Origin: Pseudoalteromonas carrageenovora IAM 12662 | GTDB taxonomy: Bacteria; Pseudomonadota; Gammaproteobacteria; Enterobacterales; Alteromonadaceae | Length of the DNA: 64,000 bases | Direction: 5' to 3' | Assembly: GCF_900239935.1 (NCBI RefSeq) | Contig: NZ_LT965929.1 | Span: 1 to 64,000, forward strand | Shown here: positions 59,353 through 64,000 of the stretch, one piece after another | Position numbering within the stretch: the stretch's first letter is position 1 | How the letters are laid out: each line of letters starts with the position of its first letter | Translations under genes and position numbers: made by a program | Notes under the pieces: generated by a model | Database searches by the model: none | Told to the model about the DNA's origin: nothing | The model's input: the letters and a program-made list of their open reading frames with translations, nothing else

Positions 59353-62300
59353 TTATAAAACTTCAACAGTGGAGTATCCACCACTTTGTTTACTTACATG
59401 TACTTGCGTGGCTACACGTTCGCTCATTTCACTCACGTGCGATATAACCCCTACTTTGCGGCCTTGTGCTTGTAATGAATCGAGCGCGTCCATAGCAACG
59501 CTGAGTGTTTCGCTATCTAACGTACCAAACCCTTCGTCAATAAACAAAGAGTTGATTTGAACTTTATTTGACGAAAGCGATGCAAGCCCTAATGCCAGCG
59601 CCAGTGATACTAAAAATGACTCACCACCAGAGAGCGTATTAACCGAGCGTTGTTCGTCGGCCATGTCGCGGTCAATAATGGCAATATCGAGCGATTGCGC
59701 AATGGCTGTGAGCTCGTAGCGTTTGTTAAGGGTTTTTAAATGGCTGTTAGCATAATGCAGTAATATTTTTAACGTTTGTGTTTGCGCTAAGTTACGCATG
59801 GTTTTACCTGTTGCATCGCCCAATACCTTATTAAGTAGGTGCCACTGCTCTACTTGCTTTTTAAGGGTAGCGAGCTCAGTTTGTTTACCTTCAAGTGCTT
59901 TAGCATTTTGATTGTGCTGCTCTATGGCGGTATTAGTGGCAAGTAAACTATTTTGCTGCTCAGTTTGCTTTGTATTTAATGCCGCTAATTGTTCGCTAAG
60001 TTCTGTGTGGCTTTGTGATGGCTTGTTAGTATTTTGATGATCTGTATGCGCACTTTGTTGCTGTTTAAGCGCAGCATTTGCATCTAAAAGTGCAGCTGAA
60101 AGCTGCTCAAACTGGGTTAAATGGGCTTTAATTTGCTCGCTGCTTAACGTTAGTAAAATTGTGATCTGCTCATGCGTTGCCTCATTATACTGGGCTTTAA
60201 AGTCACTAAACCACTGCTTATAACGCGCATCAAGGGTTGTAAGCTCTGTGCTTTGCTCGGCTAATCGAAGCTCTGCGTTTTTAAGCTCAATTGCATGCTC
60301 GTCTCGTTTTTTTACAGCACTATCATAAGCTTGCTGGCTCGTGTTTAACTGTGTTTGGCACAGCTCAAGCTGTGCATTAATTTTTGCTTGATAGTCGTTT
60401 GCGCTTATTTGTTCGTTATTAAATAACGCAAGGCGCTCACTTTGTATTGTATTTTGTAGCTGCTGAGCGCTGACTAAATCATCTTTTAGTGTTTTAAGTG
60501 CACTCTCGCTTTTAGTAATTAGCGGCGTAAGTTGCTGCAATTGCTGATTAGCAGTGTCTATTTGTTTTTGGCTTTGCTCAAGTTGCGCATGTGTTTGCTG
60601 ATACTGCTCAACCTGCTGGCTTAAATCGCTTAAGTTAAGTGAGCCTGTTTGTAGTTGCTGCCAAAAGTTGCTGTGTTCAAATTGTGCATTAAGCGTTGTA
60701 GTGAGCTCACTAATTTGCGACGTTAGCTCAGCGTGTTTTGTATTTATTTGGCTTAGTTTATTGGTTAAATCACTATTTAAATTATGCAATTGTTGCTGTG
60801 TTTGTTGCTTTGCTTTTAGTGAGTTTTGTTGTTGGTTTACTTTTTCTTGCAGGGAATTTTGTTGTTTTTGCGATTCAAAATACTGCGCTTTTTGCTCATT
60901 AAGCTGTTTATAGGTTTCATCTAGCTGCTCTGCTGTAAGTGCATTTAGATGAGTACGCGCAGCCTCCATGGTGGTTTTCATTTCGCTTCGTTTAGCATTG
61001 AGCGTTTGAATGGTTTGTCCGTGCTGAGCGTGTTCGTTAACGAGTACGGCATGCTGTGTTTGATGCGTGTGTAACTGCGTTTGGGCACTATCGTGCTGCT
61101 TTTTTACATTAGTATAGCTGGCTTCAAAATCGGCTATTAAGTTGTTTAATTGCGAGTTTTGGTTAGTAGCATAGGGGTGCTCAGTTGCACCGCACACTAT
61201 GCAGGGCTCGTTAGGGTTAAGCTGTGTGCGCAAATGCTCTACGTTTTCGCTGGCACGCAGGCGAGCTTGGTTTAGCGCGTATTCGTTATGTTTTAGTGCT
61301 TGCTCGCACGTTGCTAGGTTTTGTAAAAGCGAGTGCTGCTGTTGTTCACTTTGGCTAAGTTTAGCTGCAATGTTATTTTGCGCTTGTGTGCTTTGCTTAA
61401 GCTCTTGGGTAAATTGTGCGTAGCGTATTCGCTGCTCTTTTAAATAATCAATATTTTTAAGTTCGCTGTCGCATTGCTCAATATTAAATTGGCGCTGTTG
61501 CTCGTTCAGCTCGTTTAGGTTTTTTTGATCATGGCTTAGTTGCTGCTCTTGCTGCTCTACTTTTTTATTTTGCGTTGTTAAAAGCTCTGCCTGTTTGCTT
61601 TGCTCAGTAAGTAACGCCTGGTTTTGAGCAGCTGTTGCTTTAAGCTGCTCATTAGCGCTTAGATACTGATTAAAGCTATGTAGGTAGTAATTCCAATCAT
61701 TTGCTAATGGCTTAAGCTGCGTGTGATCAGCAAGCCATTGCTGATGCTGCGTGTTTAGCTTAGTTGCTTCGTCAAGCGCGGTTTGGCTTTGCTTATGTTG
61801 CGCGTGTAAATCACTTAATTGCTGTTGCTCTTTGTCGTGTTGCTGAGTAAGGCTAGTAATGCTTTGTGCGTGTATAGCAAGCTGGCTGTCTAGCTCGCGG
61901 GCTTTTGCAATAATTGGCTCAGCAGATTGCTTTTGCTCTTGCGCTGTTTTTAACTCGCTTTGCTTTGTTTTAAGTGTTGCGGCCTGCTCTTCTATAAGCG
62001 CGGCATGGTCAATATTTTTTAAGTCAGTTATTTGTGTATTAAGGGCGTTATTTTGCGCCGTTAAATACTCATGTCGCTTACGGTTATCTTTTATTTCTAG
62101 CGCACTTTGTGCTTGTTTTGCTTGCTCGCTTTGCTGTGCAATTGCTTCAAGCTCGCTATTAGCATGCTGCTGATTTTTTGTGGCTTCTTCAAGTGCTTGC
62201 TCAAGTGCACTGGCTTGCTTATACCAGTTTAGACTTTGCTCTGTGCTTATTAGCGCTTTTTTAGTATCTTCTATTTGCTGTTTTAGCTCATTAAGCGTGG

Positions 62301-63003
62301 TGTGTTTTACTGCTAATTCGTCTTCACTTAATAAGGTATAGCTTGCGAGGCTTGCTTGAAGTAAATCAAATTTATCTTTTAATTCTTTGTTGCGCTCAAA
62401 TATACGTTTACCAATAAGACTAAATTTGTCGGTGCCCGTTAAGCATTCTAATAATTGCGCGCGCTCATCGCCGGTGGCTTTTAAAAAGGCAGCAAATTCG
62501 TGCTGCGCTAATAATACCGCGCGGGAGAATTGCTCAAAGCTTAAACCTATTTTGGTTTCTATTTCTTTTATGGTTTGGCTTTTGTCGGCTATGAGGGTTT
62601 CATCTGGCAAGGTAACTAACGTGTGCTCAGCTACTTTTAATTTACCCGTTACTTTTTTATGGGTGCGCTGGATTGAATATCGCGCGCGGTAAAGTTGTTT
62701 GTCTTGCCCAACAAAGTCAACTTCTGCGAAGCCTTCCCACTTTCCTCGGCGCAATAAGTTACGTGCATCGTTTAATTTTATGCTGTCGCCATTAAAATCA
62801 ATCAGGTTACCTTTATCGCCTTTTAGCCGTGCTGTTTTTGTGTAAAGTGCTAAACAAATGGCATCTAAAAAGGTACTTTTACCCGCGCCTGTGTCACCGG
62901 TTATAGCAAATAAGCCCGCATCTTTTAGTGGAGCTTGAGTAAAGTCGATTTCGGCGTCAACAATAGATGCTAAGTTATGTATGCGTACTGCGGTTATTTT
63001 CAT
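59353..63003 (-). CDS. sbcC: Exonuclease SbcC
   Basis: ATPase subunit of SbcCD, which cuts hairpins and protein-blocked DNA ends. 1216 residues, longer than E. coli SbcC (1048). Walker A GDTGAGKSTFLDAICLALYT is at about 34-53; two long coiled coils (rich in Gln, with QQQ/EQQ repeats) flank a zinc-hook region with PCIVCGATEHPY near 602. Signature LSGGESFLVSLALALGLASL (near 1117) and Walker B FIDEGFGTLD (near 1150) end it. ATG overlaps the sbcD stop (ATGA). It carries an exact GATC motif copy at 60150-60167. Confidence 0.95.
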   Translation of the reverse strand: MKITAVRIHNLASIVDAEIDFTQAPLKDAGLFAITGDTGAGKSTFLDAICLALYTKTARLKGDKGNLIDFNGDSIKLNDARNLLRRGKWEGFAEVDFVGQDKQLYRARYSIQRTHKKVTGKLKVAEHTLVTLPDETLIADKSQTIKEIETKIGLSFEQFSRAVLLAQHEFAAFLKATGDERAQLLECLTGTDKFSLIGKRIFERNKELKDKFDLLQASLASYTLLSEDELAVKHTTLNELKQQIEDTKKALISTEQSLNWYKQASALEQALEEATKNQQHANSELEAIAQQSEQAKQAQSALEIKDNRKRHEYLTAQNNALNTQITDLKNIDHAALIEEQAATLKTKQSELKTAQEQKQSAEPIIAKARELDSQLAIHAQSITSLTQQHDKEQQQLSDLHAQHKQSQTALDEATKLNTQHQQWLADHTQLKPLANDWNYYLHSFNQYLSANEQLKATAAQNQALLTEQSKQAELLTTQNKKVEQQEQQLSHDQKNLNELNEQQRQFNIEQCDSELKNIDYLKEQRIRYAQFTQELKQSTQAQNNIAAKLSQSEQQQHSLLQNLATCEQALKHNEYALNQARLRASENVEHLRTQLNPNEPCIVCGATEHPYATNQNSQLNNLIADFEASYTNVKKQHDSAQTQLHTHQTQHAVLVNEHAQHGQTIQTLNAKRSEMKTTMEAARTHLNALTAEQLDETYKQLNEQKAQYFESQKQQNSLQEKVNQQQNSLKAKQQTQQQLHNLNSDLTNKLSQINTKHAELTSQISELTTTLNAQFEHSNFWQQLQTGSLNLSDLSQQVEQYQQTHAQLEQSQKQIDTANQQLQQLTPLITKSESALKTLKDDLVSAQQLQNTIQSERLALFNNEQISANDYQAKINAQLELCQTQLNTSQQAYDSAVKKRDEHAIELKNAELRLAEQSTELTTLDARYKQWFSDFKAQYNEATHEQITILLTLSSEQIKAHLTQFEQLSAALLDANAALKQQQSAHTDHQNTNKPSQSHTELSEQLAALNTKQTEQQNSLLATNTAIEQHNQNAKALEGKQTELATLKKQVEQWHLLNKVLGDATGKTMRNLAQTQTLKILLHYANSHLKTLNKRYELTAIAQSLDIAIIDRDMADEQRSVNTLSGGESFLVSLALALGLASLSSNKVQINSLFIDEGFGTLDSETLSVAMDALDSLQAQGRKVGVISHVSEMSERVATQVHVSKQSGGYSTVEVL
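60150..60167 (+). repeat. Exact GATC-motif copy in sbcC
   Basis: TTAGTAAAATTGTGATCT; exact consensus match inside a coiled-coil coding region, on the strand opposite to sbcC. Confidence 0.6.
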
Positions 63004-64000
63004 AGTTGCTCTTGCTCCGTCAGCTCATTTATAACATCGCTTAAAAGTGCTTTTAGTTCATCGGGTACACTTTGCCCGGCCATATCTTTATCATTTGCGA
63101 ATGCTTGCTCTAATAAATTTTGTGGATTTAGCATTTCAACTTCACTTAAATCTTCAAACACAGACTCGTTGTCGTCTGTTGCTGATTTTTCACGTACTCG
63201 TTCGATACCGCAAAATCTTACATTTTTGCCCTCAAGTGCTTGTTCTATTTGTTCTCTGAAAGTGGTGTCGGTATCACTTGATTTAAGCTTTACGCGTAAA
63301 TATGGCGCTAATGTACTTTGCGCTGTATCGAGGGTTTTAATTTGTTCGCACAGTTCATCTAATGGCACAGACTCCCCTTTTGGTAAAATAATAACATCGG
63401 CTGAGCGCGGAATGTAAAGGGGGTTTACAGTTGTGCTAATACTCTGTTTTTCATCGCTTTTAAATTCGATAATATTAACTTGGTGAGTGTAATTACGCTC
63501 TGAAAACGACATAGGAATAGGCGTGCCGCTGTAGCGAATAGCGTCATTTTTAGCAACTTGTTGCGCTTTGTGTAAATGGCCTAGAGCGACATAGTTGGCT
63601 TTACTGCCAAATACATTGGCTGAAATTGATTCTTCCCCGCCTATCACTAAGTTACGCTCTGAATCGCTTGATATGTCGCCGCCTTTAGCATGTAAATGGC
63701 CCATAACTATTAACGGTGAATTTTGCTCATTAATTTTATAAGCATGCTCAAGGGCAAGCTCATAAGCTTTTGCAACGCCTTGTGCGTAGCTAGGGCCGTT
63801 TTTTGTTTGGCTTAGTGAACTTATATCGCTTGAGCGTAAAAAAGGCATAGCGGCGATTACAGCGCGTTTATTATTAGTGTTTATTTCTATAATAATATCG
63901 CTAGGCGCTGATACATCAAAACGCCCTACTACGTGTGTATCAAATTGAGCAAGCAAAGGCTGAGCCGCCAAAATACGATTTGCAGAGTCATGGTTGCCCG
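63000..64000 (-). CDS. sbcD: Exonuclease SbcD, partial (5' end beyond window)
   Basis: Nuclease subunit of SbcCD. The window holds about 333 C-terminal residues; the start lies beyond 64000. Metallophosphoesterase motifs are visible: GNHDSANRI at the cut edge, then VMGHLHAKGG (near the middle) and VALGHLHKAQ. The C-terminal capping domain follows. The stop overlaps sbcC (ATGA), giving the usual sbcD-sbcC order. It contains the TGTAAA element copy 8 (63413-63429). Confidence 0.94.
   Translation of the reverse strand, partial: GNHDSANRILAAQPLLAQFDTHVVGRFDVSAPSDIIIEINTNNKRAVIAAMPFLRSSDISSLSQTKNGPSYAQGVAKAYELALEHAYKINEQNSPLIVMGHLHAKGGDISSDSERNLVIGGEESISANVFGSKANYVALGHLHKAQQVAKNDAIRYSGTPIPMSFSERNYTHQVNIIEFKSDEKQSISTTVNPLYIPRSADVIILPKGESVPLDELCEQIKTLDTAQSTLAPYLRVKLKSSDTDTTFREQIEQALEGKNVRFCGIERVREKSATDDNESVFEDLSEVEMLNPQNLLEQAFANDKDMAGQSVPDELKALLSDVINELTEQEQL
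63413..63429. repeat. TGTAAA-GGGGG-TTTACA element, copy 8
   Basis: Perfect arms, inside sbcD; the gene reads it on the minus strand as Val-Asn-Pro-Leu-Tyr. Confidence 0.6.

Noticed and set aside
63380..63397. GATC-motif copy TTGGTAAAATAATAACAT
   Set aside because: The left arm matches but GATC is absent; within sbcD codons this is plausible by chance.

Overview
The window looks like the start of the second chromosome (chromid) of a marine gammaproteobacterium close to Pseudoalteromonas. This is inferred from the AT-rich composition (about 60% by eye), a type Ia parAB partition locus at the left edge, a bisucaberin/desferrioxamine-type siderophore operon (bisucaberin was first isolated from a strain then named Alteromonas haloplanktis), a nickel superoxide dismutase operon, and many TonB-linked iron genes. 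No rRNA, tRNA, transposase or CRISPR array was seen, and no replication initiator gene lies inside the window.

Layout. 0.1-2.8 kb: parA, parB, then an intergenic cluster of repeated GATC-containing motifs and a 16-bp palindrome that could be partition or origin sites. 2.8-5.95 kb: a SWIM/SNF2 helicase. 5.95-7.0 kb: six tandem units of about 190 bp, each with a promoter-like block, two RNA stem-loops and an intrinsic terminator; I read this as a family of small RNAs. 7.1-21.8 kb: rmuC, acetyltransferases, a MerR/old-yellow-enzyme pair with a textbook MerR promoter, an aldo/keto reductase, a racemase, several LysR regulators, a DOPA dioxygenase, a DJ-1/PfpI protein, two unrecognised genes and a haloacid dehalogenase. 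22.1-30.2 kb: a six-gene hydroxamate siderophore operon. 30.2-32.3 kb: LysR, glyoxalase-like and GNAT genes. 32.5-34.3 kb: a five-gene operon with nickel SOD and its maturation protease. 34.5-41.1 kb: heme acquisition (ChaN, HugZ, HmuTUV, outer-membrane receptor). 41.3-45.1 kb: a periplasmic unknown, a LysR and a second TonB-dependent receptor. 45.2-50.9 kb: a split membrane/spermidine-synthase-like pair, a membrane-anchored Nudix-like protein and a MarR-controlled efflux pair. 51-58.5 kb: BASS transporter, uracil-DNA glycosylase, a DUF3649-PepSY-DUF3325 iron-associated operon, lipocalin, YaiI and small genes. 58.7-64 kb: a methyltransferase and sbcCD, with sbcD cut by the window end.

How the genes work together. 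The middle of the window is an iron-limitation region: siderophore synthesis and export, probable siderophore uptake and reduction, heme uptake and degradation, and a nickel SOD that would replace iron SOD when iron is scarce. Fur-box-like sequences lie before the siderophore operon, between the nickel-SOD operon and chaN, between hmuTUV-hugZ and the heme receptor, and before the DUF3649-PepSY-DUF3325 operon.

The least explained signals are at DNA or RNA level: (1) the six-copy small-RNA array, whose stems show compensatory changes; (2) a 17-bp inverted repeat, TGTAAA-N5-TTTACA with a G/C centre, found eight times in genes and intergenic regions; (3) an 18-bp asymmetric motif, TTAGTAAAAT-NN-TGATCT, concentrated beside parB and again at 52-60 kb. 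The two dispersed motifs are read in different frames inside genes, so they are probably conserved as DNA sites, such as centromere, nucleoid or replication-control sites of the chromid.
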